This document shows positions 1-10,195 of a stretch of 64,000 nucleotides of DNA, in pieces (within the stretch, counting starts at the first letter, position 1; each line of letters opens with the position of its first letter). The notes under the pieces are model-generated. The model was not told the DNA's origin. It ran no database searches and saw nothing but the letters and a program-made list of their open reading frames with translations. The position numbers were made by a program, and so were the translations under genes. Source of the DNA: Parasponia andersonii. Lineage: Eukaryota > Streptophyta > Magnoliopsida > Rosales > Cannabaceae. Location of the stretch: positions 138,107 through 202,106 of the forward strand of contig JXTB01000166.1 in NCBI GenBank assembly GCA_002914805.1, read 5' to 3'.

Positions 1-530
1 CCGATTGACGCACTCTTAGCTAGCTCGTCGGCCCTCTGGTTCATCTCCCTGGGGATCGGTTCGATATTGAAATTGCCAAAGCGAGCTTTTGCCCCCATTA
101 CCTTGGACAAGTACCTGTGCAACCTCGGTTCTTTTACTTCGAAGTCTCCCCTAACCTGACCTGCGATCAACTGCGAGTCGGTCTTCACGGCGTTGTCCTC
201 CACTCCGAAGTGCAGTGCCAGCTCAAGGCCTTGCAGCAGTGCCTCGTACTCTGCCTCATTGTTAGTTGCCTGGAAGCCGAGCCTCAATGCTTTCTCAACT
301 CCGAGACCCGTTGGGGTCTGCAAGACTATCCCGATACCTGACCTTGAGGCATTTGTGGATCCGTTCGTGTAGAGCGTCCAGGCTGAAGGGGGGCAAAGTT
401 GAGACATCTGACACGGGTCATGCTGCTCGTCGAAGGATTCGATTTCCACCAGAAAATCCACCGTGACCTGTCCTTTCTTCGCCGCTCGAGGCCGATACTC
501 GATATCGTATATTCCCAGCTCGATGGCCTA
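1..530 (-). pseudogene. Second (archaeal-type) RNase H of element A, cut by window edge
   Basis: On the minus strand, downstream of the first RNase H, the translation shows the tether (IYDIEYRPRAAKKGQ), then the archaeal-type RNase H core: LYTNGSTN, TNNEAEYEALLQGLELAL, TDSQLIAGQV and REMNQRADELA at the window edge. A second RNase H defines the Tat branch. The first catalytic position, normally D in LYTDGS, reads N here, while element B keeps D, so this copy would be catalytically damaged even without the flanking stops. Confidence 0.8.
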
Positions 531-539
531 TTTGGTCAG

Positions 540-1169
540 TCATCCCGATAGGTCTGGCTTGGCCAAGATTTGACGGATAGAGAAATCCGTATACATGGTG
601 ACCGAGTGTACCTTAAAATACTGCCGGAGTTTCTTTTTAGCGTTGACCAGAGCGAGGACCAGCTTTTCTGCCACACTGTATCGGGTTTCGGCAGCCAGGA
701 GCATGCGGCTTATATAAAACACCGGTTTCTGTTTGCTGCCTTCCTCGATGAACAGTACGGCACTGACCGCTACCTTGGACACCGCTAAATAGGCTTACAG
801 ATGCTCCCCCTCTGCCGGGGAAGCCAGGATAGGTGGGTGACTCATATACAGCTTGAGATCTGTCAGCGCCCTATCCTGTTCCTCCCCCCAGATGACAGTA
901 GAGCTTTTCTTCAAGCATTGAAAGAAAGGCTTGCATCGGTCGGATATCTTGGAGACGAATCGGCTGAGAGCGACTATCTTCCCGGCCAGGCGTTGGACCT
1001 CCCGAACGGACGAAGGTCTCTGCATATTCGCGATCGAGGTCAGCTGGGTCGGGTTTGCCTCAATACCCCTCCGACTCACGATATACCCTAGGAATTGCCC
1101 AGAGAATATCCAAACGCACATTTCTTGGGATTCAGACGCATCTGATGCTGCCTCATAATCTGAAAACAT
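540..1169 (-). pseudogene. First RNase H domain of element A
   Basis: The RT-linked RNase H degrades the RNA strand of the hybrid. Motifs include [13 protein letters not shown] (connection), FFQCLKKSS, then the RNase H core with FYISRMLLAAETRY and TDFSIRQIL. One in-frame stop (about 795) interrupts it where element B has a tyrosine codon (AYLAV). The domain ends in PDLSG followed by further stops at the joint to the second RNase H. Confidence 0.85.
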
Positions 1170-1873
1170 TCATCTAGGTGCCTCAGATGGTCTGAATCTT
1201 CCCTGCTCTTCACGATCATATCGTCGATGTAGACCTCCATAGTCTTCCCTAGTAGCCTGGCGAACATTTTATTCATGAACCTTTGGTAGGTTGCCCCCGC
1301 ATTCTTCAGGCCAAATGGCATACGCCTGTAGTAGTACAGACCACGCTCCGTGATAAAAGCTGTGTGGATCTGGTCTTCCACGTACAGGGGGATCTGGTTG
1401 TATCCGGAGTAAGCATCCAGAAAGCTCATTCTGTTGAATCCCGCTGTTGCATCTACTATTTGGTCGATTCTTGGCAGGGGGAAGCTATCCTTCGGGTAGG
1501 CCTTGTTCAGGTTGGTAAAGTTTATGCAAATACGGTCATCGCCGTTTTTCTTTTTCACTACTACCGGGTTGGAGACCCAACGCGGGTATATACATTCCCT
1601 GATCAGACCGTTCTCCAGCAGCTTTTCTACCTCCTTGTTGATCGCCCTGTTTTTCTCTGGTGCGAACCTTCTGGGTTTCTGCCAAACTGAAGGGAAATGG
1701 AGATCTATGTTCAGCTGGTGACAGGAGTGTGCGGGGTCTATCCCGGGCATGCCATCGTGGGACCACGCAAAGACGTCCTCGTTCCGCTTCAGGAATCCCA
1801 ACATCTCGTTCTTTTGCTCCTCGGGTAATAAGGCCCCGATTAGAATTACCTTCGTCGGTTCTGCCTCTTTCAA
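1088..1873 (-). pseudogene. Reverse transcriptase domain of element A
   Basis: Would copy the element RNA into cDNA. The 261-codon open stretch covers nearly the whole RT: entry motif VEKLLENGLIRECIYPRWVSNPVVV, the DAYSGYNQIPL motif, the [20 protein letters not shown] motif, and the catalytic YIDDMIVKS box. It runs into the RNase H connection with a frameshift near 1130 (RT in one frame, RNase H in another). The catalytic aspartates are still encoded, so this domain decayed little. Confidence 0.9.
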
Positions 1874-2085
1874 AGGGACCGCTACCAGCTCCTTGATCGT
1901 GGATTCTGGACCGTCAGACTCCTCTTCGATTCATTCATGTACGCTGGCAGGCGGTCCTTTGATTACTATCCGTCCCCGGTTGCGGCACTTGCACTCGCGT
2001 TAGCTCCTCTCAGGGCGGCTGAAAAGCATTTCTTTGCGGAGGCCTGGTCTCCCTTGATCTCAATCCTGTAGGTACCGTCCTTTGA

Positions 2086-2445
2086 TTAACAACTTAAGAC
2101 CTGGTGGAGGGTGGAAGTGACCCCATGCATGGCGTGGATCCATCCCCTTCCCATGATGATGTTGAAGGAGGACTGGCAGTCAATGACGGCGAAATCCATG
2201 TCCAAGCATCTCTCAGCAGCGCAGACATTCAGGGTCACAACACCCAAAGGGCAGACCTTCTTGCTGTCGAAAGCGAACAGCGGTTGATAGGTCGGCCTGA
2301 GTGCGCTTCGATCCAGACCCATATTCTCGAATGTGCTGAGGAATAGGATATCGACGCTGCTTCCACCATCGACCAGGACCCTTCTGACCAATGCGGAGCC
2401 GATCTGTAGTTTAATCACCAAGGGGTCGTCGTGAGGCTGGCGCAC
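2086..2445 (-). pseudogene. Aspartic protease domain of element A
   Basis: Retropepsin-like domain that would cleave the Gag-Pol polyprotein. It keeps the hydrophobic-hydrophobic-D-G-G pattern (VLVDGGSSVDILF) as candidate active site and a distal hydrophobic-G motif (IIMGRGWIHAM). It continues the gag frame after one stop at 2461. Between this domain and RT (about 2085-1874) the frame is lost: a 1-bp deletion near 1935, relative to element B, breaks the linker. Compared with B, the catalytic aspartate is intact here. Confidence 0.8.
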
Positions 2446-2460
2446 CGTAGTTAAATCTTG

Positions 2461-4173
2461 CTAGGTGAAAACGATGGGGGCGGCGGAGGTGCGGCTTTCT
2501 CCCGACATCAAATGGTTGACGGAATGGCCCATCCCCCTCAAGCGCTTCACCCTACCCTCAGCTCTTTTGAGGCATTTTTCTTTTTCCTCTTGATCCTGGG
2601 TCGGCTCTGGCCTGCCCACGATGGTCGGCACTATCCTCAGGGTCTGCTCTCCTGACCCAGAGGCTTGGGTCTGCTTCCCTTTCTCAAGCCTGGTGACATC
2701 TTCCAGCGGCTGGGTTCCGCCGGTTTTCACGTACTGTTTCAACCTGCCGGCGTGGATCGCCATCATGACCTGAGCGTAAAGGTTGTGGCAGTGGACGGTG
2801 TCGTGCCCGAAGTCTTTGTGGAACTGGCAATACCTATTCCTATTCTTCATATGCTCAGGGACGCCAGATTTGGGTGGGTCTTTGAAAATGCCCCTGTCCT
2901 TGTTTTGGAGGTAGATCACGTCGATCGGCGTGTTGAGCTCATACTTTGGTAGAGGGTCACGGGACATCTTCCTCCTCTTGCCACCCTCCTGACCGTCCCG
3001 GATGGAGGCTTCCTACTTCGGAGCCGGCCCTTGGCCCAGTGAGGGCCTCTTCACCCCTTGCGGGGCCGGGGGTTGTACTGGCATCGTTCTTATCGTGGCC
3101 GAGGTCTTGGGCGCCTTCTGGTGGCTTTCCAGCACCCTAAATACCCCTTCCGACTTTGCCTGGACGCCCGCCATATCGTACGGAAGATTTAGAAGGAGGT
3201 GGTCTGATAGCATTGATCCTGGCTGCAGGCTCCTGACGAATGAGCCTGTGGCTTAAATCGAGTCAGCGTTATGGACCAGTGATATTACCTTGACGAAACG
3301 AGAGAGGTACTCTCGCGGGGACTCATCTGCGGCCTGCTCCAAACGGTCTAGGTCTCGCATGGTTTTTTGTTATCTCCGGACACCTGCGTACTACTTCAGG
3401 AAAAGTTTGCAGAAGTCTTCGAACCTATTTATGGACTTTTTCGGGAGCTGTCTGAACCATAGCAGGGCTGGTCCCACCAGGGTCGTAGAGAAGACTTTAC
3501 AGGTCACGGCCTCGTCCCTGGTTTCCAAGGCCATCTTCTGCTGAAAGTGGTATATGTGGTCGAGAGGGTCGATTTTCCCCTCGAATGGCCTGAAGGTCGG
3601 GGTCGTGAAGTCCCTCGGTCTGGGTTCCATCTGGATCCAGTCAGCGAAGGCCGTCCAGTTGATCCCTCGCATAGTTTGTTCTGCCAGATCGTCGGGAGTC
3701 TGGCTGTGATGGGCCCCGAGTCTCTTATCCAACTCCGCCATCATCTCTTGCTTCCAGTCGGGGGGCATACCTCCTGGGCTTCCATGGCTTCTTTCGCCCG
3801 TTGCCCCCCTGGTTTGGAAGGGTCTCGACTGGCTTTGCCGTGCCCCCTGCATCTGCGACCCAGATGGGACGGGAGCTTCTCCTTGCGGTTGACTTCCAAA
3901 TTCTTGTTGGACTTCTTCGTCGAAATCTTCCCTCCGCTGGGTCCTGTTTTCACTCGCCAGCAACCCTTCGAGGCGGGCGTTATCTCTGCGTACCTATGCG
4001 ATCTCGTCCCTTAAATCTAGGATGGCCTCGTGGGCTATCTCTGCCTTCCGGTTTGCTTCCGCTAGGGTGGCAAGTATCTGATCCAGCTTTTGCTCCAGTT
4101 CTGGTCGTGCTTCTCGGGAGCTCCCTTCGGCGTCGGGACGTGTGCACCTGGTTGTCATTCTTGAGGGTGCCAT
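2461..4173 (-). pseudogene. gag of element A (broken)
   Basis: Capsid polyprotein of the retrotransposon, which would form the cytoplasmic virus-like particle. The first ATG is at 4173. The N-terminus is coiled-coil-like (repeated E/A/L/K), followed by the retrotransposon gag core (about 3690-3250, with motifs such as FRPFEGK and LLWFRQLP) and a zinc-knuckle variant near 2850-2800 (YCQFHKDFGHDTVHC). One reading frame is kept throughout but is interrupted by stops at about 3994, 3391 and 3013 and by the final stop at 2461. The stop at 3994 is TAG where element B has a GAA codon. Not translatable as one protein. Confidence 0.85.
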
Positions 4174-4249
4174 CAAATGTTGTATGGCTTTTCGTTCGGG
4201 GAGAGCGCGGTCGTGAGTCTCCTACTTTTTTTCTCATACTCAACCTTTT

Positions 4250-4267
4250 TCCCACAGACGGTGCCAA
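4250..4267 (-). promoter_or_regulatory. Primer-binding site of element A
   Basis: Two bases after the LTR end (CCAACA) the element strand reads TTGGCACCGTCTGTGGGA, close to the TTGGCGCCGTCTGTGGG-type primer site of plant Tat/Ogre elements, usually assigned to a tRNA-Arg. One base differs from that form. The same position in element B is more decayed. Confidence 0.7.
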
Positions 4268-4570
4268 ACTGTTGGAGCGGTTTCTCACCAGCCGTCTACG
4301 TGTCTCTGAATTGCTGATGCTGTTTTCTCCAACTGTTCACGTGTCCTCGCTATCCCAAAGTACTCTGAACTCCAAGCAAGGTCGGAGAGGCGGGGATAGT
4401 TACCTGTAAAGACTCTCCGATGCTTAAGTCAGTGGTTTATCTTTGATACAAGGTAGTAAGAGATTAGTTCAGTATGAGTATATATTTATTTCTTACTCAT
4501 AAGCTTTTTTATATACTTCTTTCTATAAGCATACATGCCCCTCTTGGAAACGCATAGCTCATATATATAT

Positions 4571-4612
4571 AGTCCTGAGATTGTGAACCATGCGGGTCTC
4601 AATCTCAGGACT
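4571..4612 (-). promoter_or_regulatory. Inverted repeat abutting the LTR TATA box (element A)
   Basis: Arms 4571-4583 and 4600-4612 are perfect 13-bp inverted copies (AGTCCTGAGATTG and its complement) around a 16-base loop. Directly beside them at 4560-4570 is an alternating TA run. On the element's strand the hairpin lies just upstream of this TATA-like box, the likely core promoter. Equivalent inverted repeats sit at the same place in both LTRs of element B. The promoter role is inferred from position only. Confidence 0.6.
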
Positions 4613-4835
4613 GAGTACCTTTCTTCTCAAAGTCTTTTTCAGAGGTCACGGGCCGAGATTTCCGCGATCTCCTCTGTATCGCCGTAGCCTGATTTCCGCC
4701 ACCTCCTACGGCTTGAATCTGTCAGGGGTGAGATTTGGGTAAATCGCTGTTCTGTCAGGACGGCTTGCCCCTTATGCACACCTACCCAGGATCACATTAA
4801 ATACTCTATCTGGGTCTGGAGTCGTGAGTTGCTTT

Positions 4836-5015
4836 CCATTGTATTCAGGTGGAAGACCCTTGGGGCTTCCGACCCCCTAGTTATCGAGGTAAAGGCCATT
4901 GTATTCAGGTGGAAGACCCTTAGGGCTTCCGACCCCCTAGCTGTCGAGATAAAGGCCATTGTATTCAGGTGGAAGACCCTTGGGGCTTCCGACTCCCCAG
5001 CTATCGAGGTAAGGG
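4836..5015 (-). repeat. Three tandem copies of a 60-bp unit inside LTR A
   Basis: Copies start at 4836, 4896 and 4956, each beginning CCATTGTATTCAGGTGG and ending near AAAGG or AAGGG. They differ from one another at only a few positions. The same segment occurs once in each LTR of element B, so the triplication arose after the families shared an ancestor. It produces open frames on both strands that are not genes. Confidence 0.93.
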
Positions 5016-5217
5016 TCGGACTGGGCCGAGACTGTCCAGGGTCTGTGATGGACTTGGCCCTAACTTCGAACGGCCCAATGACCGATTGTGAAATCACGTG
5101 TGACCCCGTGGCCTGTAACTAATCACTCTCGACACCTGTCGAATGGTGGATCCCTTTTACGACCTGTTCACCCCCTCGGCCGTCCACGTGGCGTGTGACT
5201 TGGGAACGGGTCCCACA

Positions 5218-8200
5218 CCTTGTATTTGTGTTGTTTTCTAAAGTCTAAATAAATAAAATCCACAAACCAAATAATATCAAGCAAATTAAAATGAACAGGA
5301 AATAAAACAAAATAATAAGCTATAAATCCAGGCTAAGTATTGGGTGTCACAGTTACTGCATATAGAAAGACATATAGCTGATAGTAACTTCATTTAGAGA
5401 GAAGTAGTACTCAATTTCTTTTAAATTAAGAGTTCAGACCTTTGAATCGAAGACTGAATTACGCTTTCACACTCTCTCTGCTCAATTTGCCAATTGGAAT
5501 GTGCAATGCAAAGGAAGACAAAGGCTTCTCAGTGAAATAATTGTGAAACCCAACAAAAGACAGTCAAGGAGAGCAGATGAATAAAATAAAAGAGCAGATT
5601 AAAAAAATAAGACAAGTGTCTATTAGTTGGACTAAAAAAATTATATAATTATGGTTTTATCGTACATAATAGGTTGGCCGTCATGGCCCAAGCTCGGCCC
5701 AACTTGTGAACTTTGGTGGGCCGGCTTGTTCATGAACTTTGGTCGGCCGGCTCAGCCTAGTCCACAAATTTTAAAATTGTAGTTCAATTTAGTCCGGTCC
5801 ACAATTGATACAGAGGATGAGCCAGCTTACAGTATCAATACAGACCAACCCATCATGAAATATAGCAGGACAGACTTGGGTTGGCTACGGGTCCTGACCC
5901 ATAGTTACATCTCTTGAATGGGGATTTATACATTTTTTTTTTCCATGTAATATGCTAATTTATCCCGATAAATTGAACAAGTTTCACCTAATCAAACCCC
6001 TATTAATTTCTTTGTTCTCAGAGAGAGACCAACCTTTAATTTCTTTCCCATGATTGACACGTTGAGAAGCTATACTCATGACAGTGAAATATAGTTAATG
6101 GACACAAAGAAATAATTCCCACAAGATTCTTTAAAATTAGGTCAAATCTACATTGGGGGCCAAATAAGGTACACTTGGCATAGGCACTCCTTAGCTTTAC
6201 AAAGAAGCATAAGTTTATTTTAAAAACAGAAAAAGAAAAAGAAAAGAAAAAATGATGAGAAAGTGAACTCGTTTAAAAATGCAACAAGAAGTAGGTGAGA
6301 TTGCTACTTTTGGGTCCTGACTCTCTACAATAAGAGAGTTGAAAATGATAGTTTTTTGTTTGCTTTGTTTTTGTTTTAGTTGGCTTGGGTTGGCTAAATT
6401 GTTTGCTAGTTTATAATTGCATAAAAGTGTTTATTGGGATTAATTTTGGTTCATCCTTCATGATCAAGGCGGGATCTTTTATTTATTTATTTGCAATCAA
6501 CCAAACTCAAAAGTTATTGAATAGAATTGATGAAGTAAACGCATTAATTTCATATTATTATGTTAGGACTAATTAGAAACTTCTTAATATATATAAGAGG
6601 GGAGAAATATAAGGAAATAGACTGATGGATGCACAAATCATTATTCAAAGCAAAAACCTGTTCAAAGATAATTAAAGAATTAGCACATAATTAATATATC
6701 TATCAGTACTCGACAACAGAAGAAAGAACGAGAGAAATTGAAAAATATTAGTGAACAACTATACTCTCTTGTATATATTGTTGAATATGATCTATCAGAT
6801 TGTAATTGTTTCCTGAATACACTTTTCAAATGGAGTTGTTGAAAAAACAATATTTGTAATTAGGTACTCCCAATTGGAAATTAGTATACAAATAATATTG
6901 TATAGTTTTTCCCTCTGAAATTAAAGTATAGTTTTCCAGTTCCTTAGCAAAAAGAAATTTCCAGTTCATCACACAAGATTCACGCGTAATAATTCTACAA
7001 TTTATGTGTTGAATCTAGAAGATTGTTACAGATTTAATGAATTGATATACTCTAAGAACATTAATACGAATATGCTTAGTTGGTTAGCTTTTCAAATCTT
7101 TGACTTTTTTCCGTTCAGTCTTCAATCTCAAAGATCAGTTTTATATTGACTAAAGGTAAAGAGGATTTTGATCTAAGTTAAAATTTAGTTTTGATTATAT
7201 ATCAACCAACGAGATCTACAAGATATTAAGAAAACTATGAATAAACTGAAACATGAAATTTTTAGTATATTATTGCCCAGATTATAGTATTATGATTCTC
7301 CTTTATTACTATGCGCCCACTTACAACCTCCTCACTTTTGACCTAGGGCAATTTTGGAAGCCGGATTTTTCTTTCAATTTACTCCCAACTTTTAGTCCTA
7401 AAAAAAACAATTATATCAACATAGTCCTAAAAAAAGAAAATGAAGTCCAAATAGTTCTATCCATGTCCTTTTCGACATTGTCTTCTAGCTCTAGTAGCTA
7501 GTTGCCTTCCTTTTGTCTCATGCCACAAACTAGCTACTATTTTTGGCCAAAACAGGTACTTTTAGTATTAAGCTTCCATATTTTCACTAAAATTACATTA
7601 CCATAGATTATATTGTGATTGTGACCGATTATTTTGTTGAAATATCTTGTTTTAGGTTAATTTTGAGACTTGAAACCTAAAGTCCTAGTTTTGTATTTCT
7701 TTGCTAAAAATTACCATCAAGATAGTTTAAAGCTTTTAAACTCAATAATTTCACTAAATTAGAATATATCATGTTTAAACTAAGAATGTGATGGTATTTT
7801 TTGTTCAATTTCTTATTTAAGTTAAATTTGGGAGTTGGAGCTCTAAACTCTCAATTTGATAATTCTTTGATATATATTGACAATTTATACTCTTGCAAGT
7901 ATTAGATTAATTCATATTATTGTATATGTTTTAATTTATGATATTGAAAGATCCAAGATCACAAGTATAATAATTTTTGGATTTATTACACTAGATAAAT
8001 AAATACAAAAATTAGTTTTCGGTACTATTATAACAGTGAGATAAATTTTACTGCTGTTGCAATTATGAATCTGAATGTTGTTGTTACAATTGTAAAGTGA
8101 TGAACATGATGATAACAATTACAATGGAATAAAATGAACAATAATAAAAATAAATGACACTAGAGATTTTAATGTAATTCAATTATTTTGTAATAACCTA

Positions 8201-9311
8201 TTCCACAAGGCTATACCTAGAGAAAGAAACATGTTGGTAAACATATTCAAATTAAAAATACCAATGACTTAAACAAAAAAGACTCCCTTATATCTTGATG
8301 CACTATGTTTGCCTCTTCTTTTAATACATTCAACGAGCTCCACTCGTCTTACTTGACCTTATGCTCTTGAACTCTCTTTGATAGCTAGATTAATCTTCTC
8401 TGTCTCGGCATGTTTTAAGTTCTATATACTAGAACTTCTTCCTATACACTAAGACTCCTTCTTATATACTAGAACTTATCTGCTCTCAAAGAACATCTTG
8501 TCCTTCTTCCAAAGAACTCTTACAATCTCAAGTAAAAAATATTTCTTAGAGTAATCACTCTAAGAACACTTAAGACTCACAAACAAAAATAACTCAGAAT
8601 TCAATTACAAAAACTTGTTTATTTTCTCTCAATCTGAGCTATCTAATACTCCACAAATGAAGAGTTCAAATAGACTTTAATCCTTGTAGAAACCATCTGT
8701 AGAAAAAAAAAAAAGATTTGATCGTGCATGATTAATCATTAATGACCAAAATTGCTCAAAATAATTAGTTTCCAAATCGGTCAACAACCTGCTATTGCAA
8801 CAGTAGAGTAAGAACAGTGAAACAAAATCAAAAGGAGAATCAACGAGTTTTGCAGAAAAATTCTGCAATTAATTTGATTGAGAACATTACTCTCATTAAA
8901 TATCAATAAGGAATTAATCATAAGCCAACTCACACAATTAAATGAGCCAAAATTAAAATTCCTTTTGTAGACATTGTTGTTGCAACAACAGTGCCTAGAA
9001 AGGAAAAACAAATCAGAAATCGAGTAAATAACATTTACTCATAAACGTGTGTTGTCATCCCAAACCGTATTCTGCATTTTATCAATCAATTAGCAATGAA
9101 AAATTACAGCATTAACATGTAATTAAGTGAGAGGCAATATATAGAAAGAATCAAATAGGAATTAAACTTTAATCCTAGAAAATCATTCCATGTATAACAA
9201 GATGTGCAATTTATTACAATCACAATTAAAAAGAACTAATTTGCACAACTCTATAATTAGAATTATCCAAATAAGATCCCAATCAAGATAGCCACAGATC
9301 ATGGTTCTAAA

Positions 9312-9355
<44 letters not shown>

Positions 9356-9839
9356 TTTACTAATTAATGAAACCTAATGTGTTAATTTTTGGACTTTAGA
9401 TATTGATATGTTGATTTGCTTCTATTTGTATTAGTTGAAGTTTGGTATTTATTTCCTAGTCAAAATATGCAATATTTTGAGGCATGTTCTCCAGTCTTTT
9501 TTAATTAAATTATGCAAATATATATATTTTATGTTTTATGTTTATTTGAAAAGCTTGGTTTAGTGTAAATCGTTAAAGATTGCTTATGTCAATTTTGTTT
9601 AATTCTATTAATTGGCTTGTGATATTAGTGTTTTGTCAAGTGTTGTTTATTTAGCTAGCTCTTAAAATTAGGAGAGATTGTAATTTTTTTTTAATTACTC
9701 AACTAGTCCTATTTAGAGATGACTCGACTTATTTGGTTTCTTTTTATTATTTGATCATCATTAATACAAATGACTAAGTGTTTCTATTCATATATAAAAT
9801 TAATTTAAGTATTTCCACTTTTTGTTTCTAAATGTGTTT
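5218..9839. other. AT-rich intergenic DNA with decayed repeat remnants
   Basis: No gene is supported here. About 5680-5900 holds a degenerate repeat with GGCCGGC motifs (two copies of a phrase like TGAACTTTGGTNGGCCGGCT), likely a decayed transposon. About 8420-8480 has three short tandem copies of a 20-bp phrase (TATACTAGAACTTCTTC-like). 9316-9356 is a TA microsatellite. Short open frames in this stretch are compositionally biased and have no recognisable motif. Confidence 0.6.
9316..9356. repeat. (TA)n microsatellite
   Basis: About 41 bp of alternating A and T with one G interruption near 9346. Confidence 0.95.
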
Positions 9840-9851
9840 AGAATATATAAA

Positions 9852-9970
9852 GGGTGCGATTATACCAGCACTAATGCACCGGATCCCATCAGAACTCCGC
9901 AGTTAAGCGTGTTTGGGCGAGAGTAGTAATAGGATGGGTGACCTCTTGAGAAGTCCTTGTGTTGCACCCC
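9852..9970 (+). rRNA. 5S rRNA sequence, full length, dispersed copy
   Basis: 119 bases starting GGGTGCGATTATACC and ending GTGTTGCACCCC match the plant 5S rRNA from end to end, including the internal control region (box A, intermediate element, box C: GATGGGTGACC). I count about six differences from the usual plant sequence, mostly C-to-T or G-to-A, as expected from methylated, unselected DNA. A T-run at 9975-9980 resembles a Pol III terminator. The upstream sequence is not the usual 5S spacer promoter: an AATATATAAA run abuts the start instead of a TATA box near -28. It stands alone, not in an array, and is followed after 26 bases by a SINE. Confidence 0.92.
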
Positions 9971-9996
9971 TCCCTTTTTTCCTCTTCTTCATTTTT

Positions 9997-10192
9997 GACA
10001 AAGTGGGTTGGCTCAAGTGGTAAGAGCACCTACTACCTAGGATCTTGGTTCTAGGTTCGAGTCACACCAGGGGTAGGTGTGAAAACCTATTATCCCTAAT
10101 CAGGTAGGGTGGAGATTGGGTAGTAGTAGGTATTTTCCTTTAATTTGTAACAAGTGGAGGTCATTAGTTAAGCCCATTTTTTTTTAAAAAAA
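9997..10192 (+). mobile_element. tRNA-derived SINE, copy 1 (downstream part of a 5S-SINE composite)
   Basis: Begins GACAAAGTGGGTTGGC and has Pol III box A-like (TGGCTCAAGTGG, ending 10020) and box B (GGTTCGAGTCA, 10054-10064) sequences. A unique body follows (AACCTATTATCCCTAATC, GTAACAAGTGGAGGTCATTAG), then a T/A-rich tail. A second copy at 61335-61535 starts at the equivalent base, which fixes the SINE's own 5' end. No cloverleaf with a proper acceptor stem is formed, so it is not a functional tRNA gene. The duplication AGAATAKATAAA (9840-9851 and 10193-10204, one mismatch) encloses both the 5S sequence and this SINE. Confidence 0.85.
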
Positions 10193-10195
10193 AGA

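Larger units (their letters stand above)
1..5217 (-). mobile_element. Ty3/gypsy Tat-type LTR retrotransposon, element A (5' part, truncated by window edge)
   Basis: Read on the minus strand the order is 5' LTR (5217-4270), primer-binding site, gag, protease, reverse transcriptase, RNase H and the start of a second RNase H, where the window ends. Integrase and the 3' LTR must lie to the left of base 1. The order and the second, archaeal-type RNase H are hallmarks of the plant Tat/Ogre/Retand branch of Ty3/gypsy. It is the same family as element B (48141-59836): base 1 aligns with about 54738 of B and the two stay collinear to the LTR. Many in-frame stops and frameshifts show it is not autonomous. 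The 3' boundary and target duplication cannot be seen here. Confidence 0.93.
4270..5217 (-). repeat. 5' LTR of element A
   Basis: Bounded by TGTTGG at 4270 and CCCACA ending at 5217 on the plus strand, so on the element strand it runs TGTGGG...CCAACA. It aligns with both LTRs of element B but is longer (948 versus about 831 bp). Much of the extra length is a 60-bp segment present three times in tandem at 4836-5015, single copy in B. A TATA-like run at 4560-4570 lies beside a perfect inverted repeat. CACGTG cores occur at about 5094 and 5185, in the U3 end. Confidence 0.9.

Noticed and set aside
3801..4409. 202-codon plus-strand open frame opposite gag of element A
   Set aside because: Overlaps the gag start, primer site and LTR end of a minus-strand element. 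No domain is seen and the same frame is not kept in element B.
9852..9970. 5S sequence as part of a Cassandra-type TRIM LTR
   Set aside because: Cassandra LTRs conserve mainly the 5S promoter part inside TG..CA repeats. Here the 5S is full length and no flanking LTR pair exists; a single duplication encloses 5S plus SINE.
9997..10070. Functional tRNA gene
   Set aside because: Box A and B are present, but the acceptor stem does not pair and the same body and tail recur at 61335, so it is a SINE.
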